From Stenogyne calaminthoides (taxonomy: Eukaryota; Streptophyta; Magnoliopsida; Lamiales; Lamiaceae), in NCBI GenBank assembly GCA_037126765.1, contig JBBCBC010000033.1:13220085-13284084 (forward strand): DNA of 64,000 nt. Direction: 5' to 3'. Shown here one piece after another: positions 11,579 through 22,685 of this stretch. A program made the translations under genes and the position numbers. Numbering within the stretch: position 1 is the stretch's first letter; each line of letters opens with the position of its first letter. Under the pieces are notes generated by a model. The model saw only the letters and a program-made list of their open reading frames with translations, was not told the origin of the DNA and did not search any database.

Positions 11579-13113
11579 TATCAAGTAAAATTTATCCATG
11601 TTTTTACAAAATTATGTGGGTTGCAAATAAATTAAAATACTATAATTCTAGCATAAATTGCAAAGTAACAGTAACCCTGTTTACCCTTATGTTTGTGTAG
11701 TCATAAAATGAAATAAAATGGAATCCTTAACGATGTGACTTATTTTATTTATTTTATTATTGAATAACGTTATAACATAATTTTTATATATTCAAAATAT
11801 ATATACTAGTTCGTAATATTATTTTTTTTCCCTAGAACAGATTAAGCTATGGGCCTTGTAGTGTGATCAAATTATACAGATTTTAAGTTAAACAGACTGA
11901 ATTATCTGGCTCAGGTTTTATATGGGCTTTATATGAATCGGGCATATCATTTCAAAGTCTATTGTTTGATGATTCGGAAGGGCCAAAATGAAATAAATTG
12001 ATTTCGGTCTTTTATTGATAATAAACTTGATACATCAAGTGTTTGTGAAACTCAAATTGTGGTGTTTGCACTATTCTTCCACATTCATTGTTCTACTGTT
12101 CAATATAAATAGATTATTTATTTCAATATAAATAAATTGCATGATTTTAAAATTTATTATAAGTGCACGGTGCACATGCATGCCCACAAGGATTTAGCCA
12201 AATAAAAATTGACACAATGCATCATTATACTCCTAAACTATCATTTTAATTTTTTTGAAATGTCCTTAAATTATTTCTTTCTTAAAATGCTTTTCAAGTA
12301 TTAAAATTTTATTATACAACTCCCTTAAGATAATAAATAGTTTTGATTTATCTTAATTCTCACGTTAGATATATAACATGTAAATTATTTTGTGTTTCGT
12401 ATCACACCTTTGTAAATGAAAACTCAAATGACCATATTAAAGGTGCAAAATTTAAACCCTTGGCATAAAATAAAGCATAAATAAAATAGAAGATATAAAA
12501 CAACCTCTACCTTACAAGTTTTAAGGGCTGTTTGCAAACTCTACTAGTGACATAGAAACATTTTTTTTTAAAAAAAATTGAGTGTTATCTACTTAAAAAT
12601 TAAGTGTTTTTCACTGTTCAAATATGGAATAAAAACAGGTTCACTGTCTTAAATTAAGCAAAATTCCATTTCCAAAAGAAAATTATAAAAAAGTCAAATC
12701 GGTGTTTTATTGATCTAATGTTATTAGAAATATATAAATTAGCAATGCCAACTTGGCCTATACTAGTTACTTATTCGATTCAAAAGATTTGAAATCAAAT
12801 TAACAAAAAATTAAAGAAATATAAAACTTAAATGAAAAAAAAAATTAAATTAAATAATATTGATAAGAGAAGAAGAGTGAAGTTATATACACCCTTGTCT
12901 TTTACATAACTTATCACAACTATGATGAATATAGCTAGGAAGCAAACATGAGTCACGAGTCCATTTGACATACATATTCCAAATATTGAGCTTTTCTTTT
13001 TTATTGATATTTACCATAATTCATATCACTCCCATGTAAGAATTGTCAAACAACTAGTAAATATAATATGACAAAAAATTATGTGGGATTATGAGATGAT
13101 TCACATGAATGGA
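11579..13113. other. AT-rich intergenic DNA without recognised genes
   Basis: No sustained reading frame or RNA gene was seen. Around 12155-12190 there is a short stretch with GTGCACGGTGCACATG that resembles the ends of the MITE-like elements at 13114 and 13568, perhaps a fragment of that family. The rest is A/T-rich with homopolymer runs. Confidence 0.4.
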
Positions 13114-13345
13114 TAGGTGTTATATATACCCGGGTGCACCGTACACTCATAGTGCATTTTAGAAGCATACAACTTGTTATGCTGAAAGTGCAACTTATTT
13201 ACACAAAAAAATGCAACTGTTAATATGGGAACATAGTTACATGCTTCTGTTTAGAATAGTTACATGTTTCTGTTTTGTATAATTGCACACTTCTAAAATG
13301 TACTGAGTGCATGGTGCATCAGGGTGCACATGAGACTCACACCAC
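13114..13345. mobile_element. MITE-like inverted-repeat element, GGTGCACC family
   Basis: The left arm (GGTGCACCGTACACTCATAG, then TGCATTTTAGAAGCAT) pairs with the right arm, whose reverse complement reads AGGGTGCACATG-type sequence then CATTTTAGAAGTG. The middle is AT-rich with repeated GTTACATG. A related hairpin starts at 13568. No target duplication was identified, so the superfamily is unassigned. Confidence 0.5.
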
Positions 13346-13567
13346 ATGAATATAGCATAAATTAACACACATATTCCTTCAAAAGTGTTTAAAACGTGAA
13401 TCTCAAAATATATTCGTCAAAGACTAAGTTGATATTAATTCATTATTATGGTCCTTTAGAATTGTAAAATTATGCACTAATTCGCCAGAATATTTAATTA
13501 ACTAAAAAAACCCATATAACTTGATCAGTTCGGCAATATTATTAAAAAGAGCAATAAAATTGCATAG

Positions 13568-13757
13568 GGGTGTGGTCTCACATATATTTAGGTGCACCGT
13601 GTATACATAGTGCATTTTAGAATCATGCGACTTGTTATATTAAAAAATACAACTTATTTACACTGAACCGTGCAACTATTTTTCCATAATAATAGTTGCA
13701 CGATTCAGTGTAAAAAAAATTGCACTTTTTAATATAACAAGTCGCACGATTCTAAAA
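13568..13757. repeat. Hairpin element of the GGTGCACC family
   Basis: The left part carries AGTGCATTTTAGAATCATGC, then GACTTGTTATATTAAAAA and ACACTGAACCGTGCAACT. The right half, around a centre near 13687, is its near-exact reverse complement up to CGCACGATTCTAAAA. The left flank matches the outer sequence of the element at 13114 (GTGTGGTCTCACATATAT). It is a short foldback MITE or a derivative of one. Confidence 0.6.
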
Positions 13758-13980
13758 AAAATATATGAAACAATGGAGAATATTCATAAGTTTTCCTCTG
13801 CATGAACAAGAGAAGTTGGATTTGAGGATGGATATTTACGTAAATTGGATTTGAAAAAAAAAAACTTTCCAACCAAATTTCATATTGAGTGAAATCAACT
13901 AATATTGTTTAGTAGAAATAACTAATACTTGCATATTTAAGATCTGGAAAAAAGAATGAAAAATAATATATTTAGTTCAA
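13758..13980. repeat. Left arm of inverted duplication, first part
   Basis: This stretch matches, as reverse complement, about 20290-20500; landmark strings are GAAACAATGGAGAATATTCA and TGAAATCAACTAATATTGTT. The match resumes at 16134 after the Helitron, which shows that the Helitron inserted into this repeat. The right copy is uninterrupted at the same point. Confidence 0.7.
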
Positions 13981-15341
13981 CTAGTATATCACTCGTGCGT
14001 TGTGTTGCGATTTGTGAGTATAAAATGAACATAATATAAAATGTATTCAATTTTGTGTTAAATAAATTATAAAAAAATATTTTACTTATAATAATAATAA
14101 AAATCTTTTTTTCATTTTTTAAATATTTTTTTTATTTGCAATGCACGATTTATGAACATATTTTGCTTTTGAAATTAGGCATGGAAATGGGTGGCGCTCC
14201 AACTGCTTAAAAAATTTATATTGTTAAATAATGCAATTTTAAAGATATTTTTTTTCTTATAATTTTAAATTATTTCATTATAAACCAATTTGATTGTCAC
14301 CTATTATCGTCTTCTCAATTCCCCTTGAATGTCAAAATTTTCAAATTGTCCCCTTTAGTTACTTTGAACATGATAACATATAACTACCCATGATTGAAAT
14401 TAATCTCCTTAAGAAAGTCCAATTTTTTTAATAATTGTCTATAATTCTTATTAATGATCACACCATAAGATATCATTAGTCAAAATTATATTTCTATGAT
14501 GTTAAAGAGAGTGTATTATCTGATGATGATAGTGTCATTCCCGAAATCAACACTTTTTGTCCTAAGTTAATCTCGATTAGTATTTCTTTTAAAAATATGG
14601 TTACTGAACTTCATCATAACCAACCCAGTATCGTTTTACAATCCAAGGTCTAATGTCAATTGTACATGCAACTAATTCATAATAATTAGACTCAATGATG
14701 GACCAACATGTCCCGTATTTTTTTAAAAGTATATGTTATATATATTATAATTATTAGGAGTAATACTTATTATATGTATATAATGACTTCAATGCGTTTT
14801 TAAAAGTGTTATAATTAGTTAATCATGCAAATATTTCATCTAAAAAAATTTGTAAATTTGTTATGTATATGCACCATCACTATTTAAAAAAATAAATATT
14901 TTTTAAGATAGTAATAGTGTATAACTGTATATGCATAATCGTGGAACTAAAAAAATAGAATTCACGTGAACCCGGGTTCACAAAAAAATCTACTCAGGAA
15001 AATCTACTTGTTATATTATTTATTTTTGTGCCCCCATCATGAAAGTTTTCTAGATCCGTCCATGATTGAACTAATCAATTTAAATATTATATCCTATAAA
15101 AAAATCATACAAATAAGTAAAAAAATGAGCTTTATCACAACCAACCTAGTATCATTTTACAATTCAACTAATAACGTCAACTAATAATTTAATTAAAAAT
15201 TATTCAACTAACAATTTAAGTCTAATGTTAATAGTTCATGCAACTAATTTATGGTAATTGGACTAATCAATTTAAATAAAATATCATGTAATATTATCAT
15301 ACAAATAAATATATAAATTATACATTTTCATATATACAATA

Positions 15342-15616
15342 CTTCTCGTCTTTTTTAGATTGCTCAAAATCCAAAAAAGTCCATATTTTATCACATACTC
15401 AAAATAACAATAAAGTAACTATACAGTTCATGCTACCCTTACAAACATCACTAAATTACATACAAAATTAACTTATTTTTTTTATTTTATTCACTAAAAT
15501 TAACAAAATACCCTTATCAAAAAGCTATTTTATTACCTTCAAATATTAATAAAGAATTTCCTCATCAAACCCCGTGTCAAAATCAAGTGAGCAATCTAAA
15601 AAAAAGATGGAAGGAG
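15342..15616. mobile_element. Stowaway-like MITE nested in Helitron (275 bp)
   Basis: The terminal inverted repeats are CTTCTCGTCTTTTTTAGATT at the left and, as reverse complement of the right end, CTCCTTCCATCTTTTTTTTA continuing into GATTGCTCA. TA flanks both ends (15340-15341 and 15617-15618). Size and target fit Stowaway-type MITEs. Confidence 0.7.
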
Positions 15617-15627
15617 TAACTGATTTA

Positions 15628-15629
<2 letters not shown>

Positions 15630-15662
<33 letters not shown>
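15630..15662. repeat. (AT)n microsatellite
   Basis: About sixteen AT units directly beside the MITE's right end. Confidence 0.95.
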
Positions 15663-15664
<2 letters not shown>

Positions 15665-16133
15665 ACTACAAAATATAATATTTTATATTATTAATCATTA
15701 ATGTGCCACTTTTAAAAAAATTATGATAAATTTGTAATAATTTTTTGTTGAATTTTTTTCTTTTTTGGTATAATATTTTGTTATTATATATGTATAAATA
15801 AATTTAGTTCAAAAATTTGTAATAATTTTTTTGTTGATTTTTTTTTTTTTTTGTTATAATATTTTGTTAATACATATGTATAAATAGATATATTTCAAAA
15901 ATTTTAAAATAATATTAATAATTTAGTAAATATTAAAAAAATAATTAATATATATGTGTGGTAGATATAGGGAATTGAACCTTGTACTCTTGCATACAAA
16001 AAAGATAAAAAATATTTGTTATACCATTTGAGCTACATCAAATTTGTTAAGATGTTTAAAATTTTATTATAAAATTATATCATTTTTTTGGCCCAACTTT
16101 TGGCCCAACATTTTGTTATTAAATATGTATAGA

Positions 16134-16545
16134 TTAAAAATTTGGAAACAATTTCGTCGGATTACACTATGTCAAAAAATTTATTCGATCAAGTTTTTCT
16201 ACGTGGTTAATATAGGAGTATATTTTAAGAGTTGGTATGCTGTGAAATTTGTTCACCGTGAAATTGATTTTTTTTTTATAAACATACACTTTAGTAATAT
16301 AAGTCACACACTTCAGTTATCACTACGACACTCTTTGCTATAATATAAGTCACACCCTTTACTTTTATGAGTAATACTCTTTATAGTAAAAAGTCACACA
16401 TTTTACAGTAAAAAGTCACACACTTTAGTAATATAAATCACACTCCTTAACCAATTTCACCGTAAAACTTGTTCACACTATATTTTGCCATATTTTAATA
16501 TTTAAAATCCAGAAAAGGAAAAAAATACAATGAACTAGTAGAAGT
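16134..16545. repeat. Left arm of inverted duplication, second part
   Basis: The match to the reverse complement of about 20140-20290 continues here (TTAAAAATTTGGAAACAATT, CAATGAACTAGTAGAAG). It includes an extra block at about 16210-16490 with repeated AAAAGTCACACA/CACTTTAGTAATATAA units that is absent from the right arm. The match is lost near 16545, before the block with the coding fragment. Confidence 0.6.
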
Positions 16546-16697
16546 CAGATAACAGGGATCCCTTCATATTATATATATATATATCCATTAAAATAAAAAC
16601 ATGAAACAATATAATTGGAGAAAATTGGATTAAGGCAAAATAAAACTGTTTCCAACAAAAACTCCCTAATAAAATGAAAATGACCCCACCTATTCTT

Positions 16698-16955
16698 CTA
16701 CTTTCTTGGGATATTTGGTGTCGCGATGGTATTCCTTGACAGCCCCTTTTTCACTTGGGCGTTGCTCTGCCCCTTTTTCCTGAAATTCCAAGCTTCGGGC
16801 TTGTGGGTGTAAATTGGTGGGGTATTGGGATCGGTGGTATTTGAATTATTAGATTTAGGAAAGTTGTGCTGCTGGGCGGAGTCGGTCTCATCGGTGCAGG
16901 CTTTGGTGGGCTCAGCATTCAGATCCCCAAATTTGGGTTTCTTATCCTCAATCTG
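16698..16955 (-). pseudogene. Unrecognised captured coding fragment (85 codons, open)
   Basis: On the minus strand an uninterrupted frame runs from 16955 to a TAG at 16700-16698. It begins QIEDKKPKFGDLNAEPTKAC and ends with NTIATPNIPRK. Base composition is clearly richer in G+C than the surrounding AT-rich DNA, and codons look gene-like. It has no ATG. Upstream, the in-frame codon before CAG is TAA, and this is exactly where the family-B LTR fragment starts (TGTTAACG at 16954). It therefore looks like the 3' end of a gene or exon cut by, or joined to, the LTR. The residues are mainly Lys, Asn, Thr, Pro and Gln, suggesting a disordered tail. I do not recognise the family. It lies between an inverted duplication and a Helitron 3' end, so capture by a Helitron is possible. 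Confidence 0.5.
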
Positions 16956-17606
16956 TTAACGTTATACTGATAAGTATGCTTTGAATGCTACTTAAATATA
17001 CAAACTAATTCTTACACTTAATGACAATAATATTTTTTTATCATTGTTGCTTTAAATATAATGAATGTTAAATATTTATTGCTTTCAGTACTTAACATTG
17101 TAGATAATATGATGTGTAGAAGATCACATTATCAATTCCTTGAATATAAGTACAAATAATTCACAACTTAGATGAAATTGAACAATCCATTGGTAAAAGT
17201 TGATGTGTAATGCTTGGATTGATTTATTTGACCAAATAGGTTATCTTAGCCAAGATAATGATGTCTTTGAATAGGACCTACAGTGAGGAAATTCTTCTAG
17301 ACTGACTTGAGAAAGAAGAATTAGACTCAGAGCTATTGGTTTCTTAATATGTGTCAATTAAATGGGGTTGTATGTAGTTAATAATTGTTGCTTTCATTTA
17401 TTATGAGTAGCGAATCAATGAGATTCAATACGTTATATTTTGGACAATATTATTAATTATATGACATATCGCCAAGATTTAATACAGAGAATCATGTGCA
17501 TGGAGAGTCTAGTTTGATTTTGTCTACTTGGTGGGCCCACAAGATTTATCATATCAAACATGTACAGTGGATTAATTTCTAGTGTGATAATGAGGGTTGA
17601 GTACCT
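16954..17606 (+). repeat. Diverged 5' fragment of family-B copia LTR
   Basis: The stretch aligns throughout with the first part of the family-B LTR at 23877-24540. Shared landmarks are TTATACTGA near the start, AACATTGTAGATAATATGATG, GAAGATCACATTATCAATTC and GATTCAATACGTTATATTTT. It starts with TG at the LTR start and breaks off where TGTAACGCCCC begins. It is clearly more diverged than the two copies at 23877 and 28930, so it is older. Confidence 0.75.
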
Positions 17607-17901
17607 GTAACGCCCCAAATCTGGAATGAAGCCTTTATTGCTTTAACACTCTAGATTCGAGTTGTCACTTAGTAACCAAAAATCCGAATTAAAAAAAAAT
17701 CTTTTTAAAATAATGCATTGAGTAAAGGATATAAGTTTTCTACAGTTAATAATGATTTATAAAACACTAAAAGGTGTGAGCCCGTTTTATTTAAAATCAT
17801 ATTATGACATTATAGTAAAATCAGTTATTAATAAGGTAGCATACATTTTAAATAATCGAGCAACTTTTAAAGAGTTTGTTGCTCGGCATATGAATTTTTT
17901 T
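17607..17901 (+). repeat. Possible LTR fragment starting TGTAACGCCCC
   Basis: TGTAACGCCCCAAATCTGG resembles the starts of many plant Ty3/gypsy LTRs, which begin TGTAAC-CCCC. No partner LTR, PBS or coding region is present, so this is only a suggestion based on the end motif. Confidence 0.3.
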
Positions 17902-18765
17902 TTTCGAAAGCAAGAAATATTTTATACTTAAGATTATAGCAAACATACATTTTTTTTTGAGCAAACATACTTAGAGTTGCATTTTGTTGTCTATTTTCCA
18001 TGGCTTCAAGTCATTGATGATCTTAGGCGAGCAATTCCTCTAAATTGGTCGGCAATCCCGTCGTCGTTGCCTTTCTAAACTCCTTCTGAAATCACAATAT
18101 GCTATTGAAACTCCCATAAGAATTCTACTACATCCATTGTCGATGAGTATTGGTCTCATTTTTATGTTTTCATATCCATTGCTACCTTTTAATCCCTTTA
18201 TATCTTTGGCAGCATCCTTCTTCTTGACAGAAATTTAATTAAAATTTATTTTAGACAAAAAAATATTAGCTCAATATAATTGATTTTTCCTTTATTGTTC
18301 TCTTTTATATTCTTGATCTCACTTCACCATTAATAGCTAAATTTTCTCCAAAATCTCTATCATTCAAGAAATAAAAATATTTTAAGGATAGTAACTTGGG
18401 GTGGTAATTAAAGAACCATATGTTTACATTTATCAAAATGTAGGGCATTAATTTATTTTGGCGTAAATGTAGGACAATAAAAAAATAACAAATTTAAGCC
18501 CATAAAAAATTAATTTTGCAAATTTAGCCAGTAAAATGGCCTTCATTGCCCCAGAAAATAGTTAATGTCCTACATTAAAAATATTAAAGTCCTAAATTAC
18601 CAAAATATAAGTATACGGTCCTTAATTTGTCAACCACTAAGTTACGGTTGAAATAGTAACTTTTTTCTCTGAACAAATATCAAGAAAGTCATCTACCTTA
18701 TTTTCTTAAAATTGTCTCAATCTTCACATTTTTGTCATCAAATTTAAAAAATAATCAAAAAAGGC
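17902..18765. repeat. Left arm of large palindrome
   Basis: About 860 bp pairing with 19130-19993 as reverse complement. Matching landmarks are GAAATATTTTATACTTAAG, GGCTTCAAGTCATTGATGAT, GTCGTCGTTGCCTTTCTAAA, CATCCATTGTCGATGAGTAT and GTAACTTGGGGTGGTAATTA. By eye the arms are about 90 percent identical with small indels. No coding frame was seen. Confidence 0.8.
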
Positions 18766-19129
18766 CACATTATTAATTTTTACCATTGATTTCCTTTACA
18801 GGAATTGTTGTTAATACCTTAATGAAAGCCATAATAGGCTTCTCCCAGATTGGAAATATGGGTTTTTCAAGAATAAAACTAATGAATTGGTTTTTGTTCA
18901 AAAGATTGAAAACCTGAATTGAAAGAGGCAAGTATACTTGCATTTATTTCTTATCTTTTTGAACTTGGCAATCATTAGTTTTCTATCTTGTGCAAAAAAA
19001 ATTTCATATTTCCTTCTGGGAGAACCCATCATTTCCAACCTGCAGCATGATCATAATAATGTTAGAAATGTTGGAATAACCTATAAAGGAAATCAATGGG
19101 AAAAATTAATAACAAATTTAAATTAACTG
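18766..19129. other. Central spacer of large palindrome
   Basis: About 360 bp of unpaired sequence lie between the two arms. A 62-codon frame at 18938-19126 is present, but nothing supports it as a gene. Confidence 0.6.
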
Positions 19130-19993
19130 ATTATTTTAAATTTGATGACAAAATGTGAAGATTGAGATAATTTAAGAAAATAAGGTAGAGCAAATAATTT
19201 TTTGAAATTTGTTCAGAGAAAAAGTTTCTAGTTTCAACCGTAAATTAGTGGTTGACAAATTAAGGATGTGATACTTATATTTTGGATCAAATTTAGGACT
19301 TTAATATTTTTAATGTAGGACATTAACTATTTTCTGGGGCAATGAAGGCCATTTTACTGGCTAAATTTGCAAAATGATTAGTTTTTTTATAAAACAAATT
19401 TAAATTTTTTAATTGTTACATTTATTTTTTGTTAAATTAATGTTCTACATTTTGATAAATGTAAACATATGGTTCTTTAATTACCACCCCAAGTTACTAT
19501 CCTTAAAATATTTTTATTTCTTGAATGATAGAGATTTTGGAGAAAATTTAGTTATTAATGGTGAAGTAAGATCAAGAATATAAAAGAGAACAATAAAGGA
19601 AAAATCAATTATATTGAGCTAATATTTTTTTGTCTAAAATAAATTTTAATTAAATTTCTGTCAAGAAGAAGGATGCTGCCAAAGATATAAAGGGATTAAA
19701 AGGTAGCAATGGATATGAAAACATAAAAATGAGACCAATACTCATCGACAATGGATGTAGTAGAATTCTTATGGGAGTTTCAATAGCATATTGTGATTTC
19801 AGAAGGAGTTTAGAAAGGCAACGACGACGGGGTTGCCGACCAATTTAGAGGAATTGCTCGCCTAAGATCATCAATGACTTGAAGCCATGGAAAATAGACA
19901 ACAAAATGCAACTCTAAGTATATTTGCTCAAAAAAAAATGTATGTTTGCTATAATCTTAAGTATAAAATATTTCCTGCTTTCAAAAAAAAAAT
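19130..19993. repeat. Right arm of large palindrome
   Basis: Reverse complement of 17902-18765. The outer end passes through a poly-A tract into a Helitron-type terminus at 20014-20041, while the left arm ends at a poly-T tract, so the palindrome may be the body of a Helitron-related element. Confidence 0.8.
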
Positions 19994-20013
19994 TATAAAA
20001 TATTTCCTTAAAT

Positions 20014-20041
20014 CCCATGTAACACACGGGTTCTATACTAG
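20014..20041 (+). mobile_element. Helitron 3' terminus (hairpin plus CTAG)
   Basis: CCCATGT and ACACGGG form a stem with one mismatch and a short AAC loop. TTCTATACTAG and then T at 20042 follow, which is the usual Helitron 3' end structure. The 5' TC end was not located. If it lies in the 16545-17900 interval, the palindrome and captured fragment would be its cargo. Confidence 0.6.
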
Positions 20042-20515
20042 TATTATATATTTTTGAGATATCGACAAAAATTTGGGGTTGGGCAAAAAAGAAGGACCCA
20101 GGCTCTAACCAAAATTTTGAGATATCATCTACTATCTTCTACTAGTTCATTGCATTTTTTCCTTTTCCTTTTTTTTTTGGAATTTAAACATTAAAATATA
20201 CTCCATATTAACCATGTCGAAAACATGACTATCGAACAAATTTTTTACATAGTGTAAGCCGAGGAAATTGTTTCCAGATTTTTAATTGAACTAAATACAT
20301 TTTTCATTCTTTTTCAAGATTTTAATTATGCAAGTATTAATTGTTTCTTCTAAACAATATTAGTTGATTTCACTCAACAATATTAGGCTTTTTGTGCTAA
20401 TCCAATTTTCCGGAAACATCCATTCTCGTTCCAACTTCTCATGTTCATACGGAGAAAAACTTATGAATATTCTCCATTGTTTCATATTTTTATTTAAATG
20501 GAAATATTATGAATC
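20042..20515. repeat. Right copy of inverted duplication (uninterrupted)
   Basis: Reverse complement of 13758-13980 joined to 16134-16545. It carries the unoccupied site of the 2153-bp Helitron at about 20280-20290 (TTTTTAATTGAACTAAATAC). A further partial copy in the same orientation follows at about 20575-20665 and also lacks the Helitron. Confidence 0.7.
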
Positions 20516-20665
20516 ATCATTTATAAAACCATTTTGAAAAAGATGAGGGTCGGAACAAAAAAAATTACAAAGTATATAAGCCAAAGATTTTTTTTTTCAA
20601 AATTTTAATTGAACTAAATATATTTTGATTTCTTTTTCTAGATTTTAAATATGCAAGTATATGGA

Positions 20666-21195
20666 AAATTTGTTTAGCTCTACTTCTTTCTTGGGTCTTT
20701 TCTGGATTAATCCGTCAAAATAATAGTGTTGCTTCTAAATTTGCTTTTCAGGCAAAATTTAGTCTTTCTTGTGATATGTCATGCAAGCCCACTCGAATCC
20801 TCTTGTTAATTAGTAAAAATCGATTTTAACTTTTTATTTATTTAAAAAATAAAATTCATTTTAAATTTGAGCTCATACAAGTTTTTATCTTCAAATATAA
20901 TAATATACTCATATAATATAATTTGCAGAATAAGAATAACCTTGTACAGAAACTAAAGGTCCATTATGTTTGTGCAGTTGAACTGGAGGCCCATTATGTT
21001 TTCAGCGCCTTCTCCTTTACATTGATGCCATTTGAAAAATGTTTTCATAAAAAAATCCTTCCGCAAAACTTATTCACAATATAAAATAAATATGAGTAAT
21101 ACGTGTATGCACGTGCAATTAGATCCAATTTTAATTTGGATTAACCACAGAACCTGGATGATTTCACCCTCAATTTCTTTTTCCATTTCGGAATT
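20666..21195. other. AT-rich intergenic DNA, nothing recognised
   Basis: No gene, terminal repeat or RNA structure was found. A short local direct repeat (GGTCCATTATGTTTGTGCAG / GGCCCATTATGTTTTCAGCG) occurs near 20960-21005. Confidence 0.4.
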
Positions 21196-21330
21196 ATGAA
21201 CCATGAACTCTAAACCATGAACCCTGAACGCGAACCCAAACCCGAACCCTGAACCCTAAACCATGAACCCAAACCCAAACACTGAACCATGAACCCGAAC
21301 CCAAATCCTGAATCATGAACCATTCGAGTC
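21196..21330. repeat. Degenerate AACCCT-type tandem repeat
   Basis: Irregular 7-8 base units such as GAACCCTGAACCCTAAACC and CATGAACCCAAACCC resemble a degenerate Arabidopsis-type telomere repeat (CCCTAAA). Units vary in length and sequence. The 88-codon frame across it is a by-product of the repeat. Confidence 0.65.
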
Positions 21331-22211
21331 GGGCCGGGTACGGGTCGTGGTCGTGTTGGGTCTGGGCCTTGTTCAAAAGTTGAAATATAGTAAAAAAAAA
21401 TCTAAATTTAATTTCACGAATTTTAAATTGGTGAAAATGATGCACACAAGTATTTACCAATTAATATTATTACATCAATAAATTAATATCACTATACTTA
21501 TAAATTAATACACATCATTTATAAGTAGGACTCTTGTGAGAAAAAAAAAACTCGATAAAAATTAGCATAAAAATAGTTAAATTTGGATGGTAGTGATTCT
21601 TGTGGATCAACCTACAGTTCAGGTCCTGACAGTAGGAATATATAAAGCAAAGCTAATCATGTCATTTGTTGTGCCCTTAATGGTTAAGGAGATTCATATT
21701 TAAGGGTTTTTCTATGCTGGGGACTGGGCAGTGCCCAGTACCCCCATCTACTTGACATGTGGAATATGGACTCCTTTTTATTTTTATAACATTTATTTTA
21801 ATTTTTATTTTGATTTCTCTTTATTCTATATTCATATTTGTAAATTTTTTTGGTCCATTCTCTTGACAATTTTTTTTTTTAAAATTAAGACAGTAGTATT
21901 TCATAATTCCATGTTTAATTTTTATATATTTTTTTAATAATTTTAATATTATTATAAATATATAGATATTGACACAAACTCGTATGACATGAGGTAAAAT
22001 TTAACATAAATCAACATCCATCTCTCTCATAGTGTTAAAGCGCTAATGTCCAAATTATGTTCTGTCTCAACGTGAGACTGTCTCATGCAAGTGTGTCTCA
22101 TAATTATTATACCTTTAACAAATTTATTGCCCTAGAAAAATGACAAAAATAGAAACGTTATTTTTGAATAAAATGGACAATTATTAGAAAATGAAAGTAG
22201 TATTTTAATGA
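21331..22211. other. AT-rich intergenic DNA without recognised features
   Basis: No gene was found. A frame of about 68 codons at 21731 is almost entirely Phe, Tyr and Ile from AT-rich DNA and is not credible. Confidence 0.4.
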
Positions 22212-22685
22212 CAAAATGCATCTTCAGATCCCTAAATTATTACTTTTTAATTCGAAAGGTCCTTAAACTATTTTTTTTAAAACAAGTTCCTGGACTATTA
22301 AATTTTATTTCGAAAGGTCCCTAAACTATTTTTTTGTTTAATGAAGTCCCTATACTATTTATTTTTGTTTCAAGCAATCCTTCTTGACGGAATTTTCTAA
22401 CTAATCTAACGGAATCATTAAGTAAAACAACAGTCAATATTGATAATTTTGAGAATAATGATGTGCGTATTTACTTAACGGTTCGTTAGATGATTAAAAA
22501 AAATAGTCAAGAAGGACTACATGAAATAAAAATCAATAGTTTAGGGACTTTATTAAATAAAAAAATAGTTTAAGGATATTTCGAAACAAAAGTTAATAGT
22601 TCAGAGAGCTCTTAAAATAAAAAAAATAGTTTAAGGACTTTTTGAAATAAAAAGTAATAGTTTAGGAACCTAAAAATGCATTTTG
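22212..22685. mobile_element. Foldback MITE-like element (474 bp)
   Basis: The ends CAAAATGCATCTTCAGATCC and, as reverse complement, CAAAATGCATTTTTAGGTTC start inverted repeat arms of about 190 bp each. The arms contain internally repeated AAAGGTCC-TAAACTATTTTT units. The central loop lies at about 22410-22490. No clear target duplication was found, so the superfamily (perhaps MULE-like) is open. Confidence 0.7.

Larger units (their letters stand above)
13981..16133 (-). mobile_element. Non-autonomous Helitron (2153 bp), minus strand
   Basis: In minus orientation the element starts TCTATACATATTTAATAAC at 16133 and ends GTGATATACTAG at 13981. It is bounded by A (13980) and T (16134), as expected for Helitron insertion into AT. 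The unoccupied target is preserved in the inverted copy near 20280-20290 and again near 20605, where the bases either side of the insertion are joined directly. The expected 3' hairpin before CTAG is degraded (GCAACACAACGCACGAG region). Inside are a Stowaway-like MITE, an (AT)n run and a direct duplication at about 14605-14700 versus 15130-15240. It has no Rep/helicase coding capacity; the only longer reading frames are AT-rich and uninformative. Confidence 0.8.

Noticed and set aside
21194..21460. 88-codon minus-strand frame with repeated Gly-Ser-Trp/Phe-Arg-Val
   Set aside because: It results from the degenerate AACCCT repeat.
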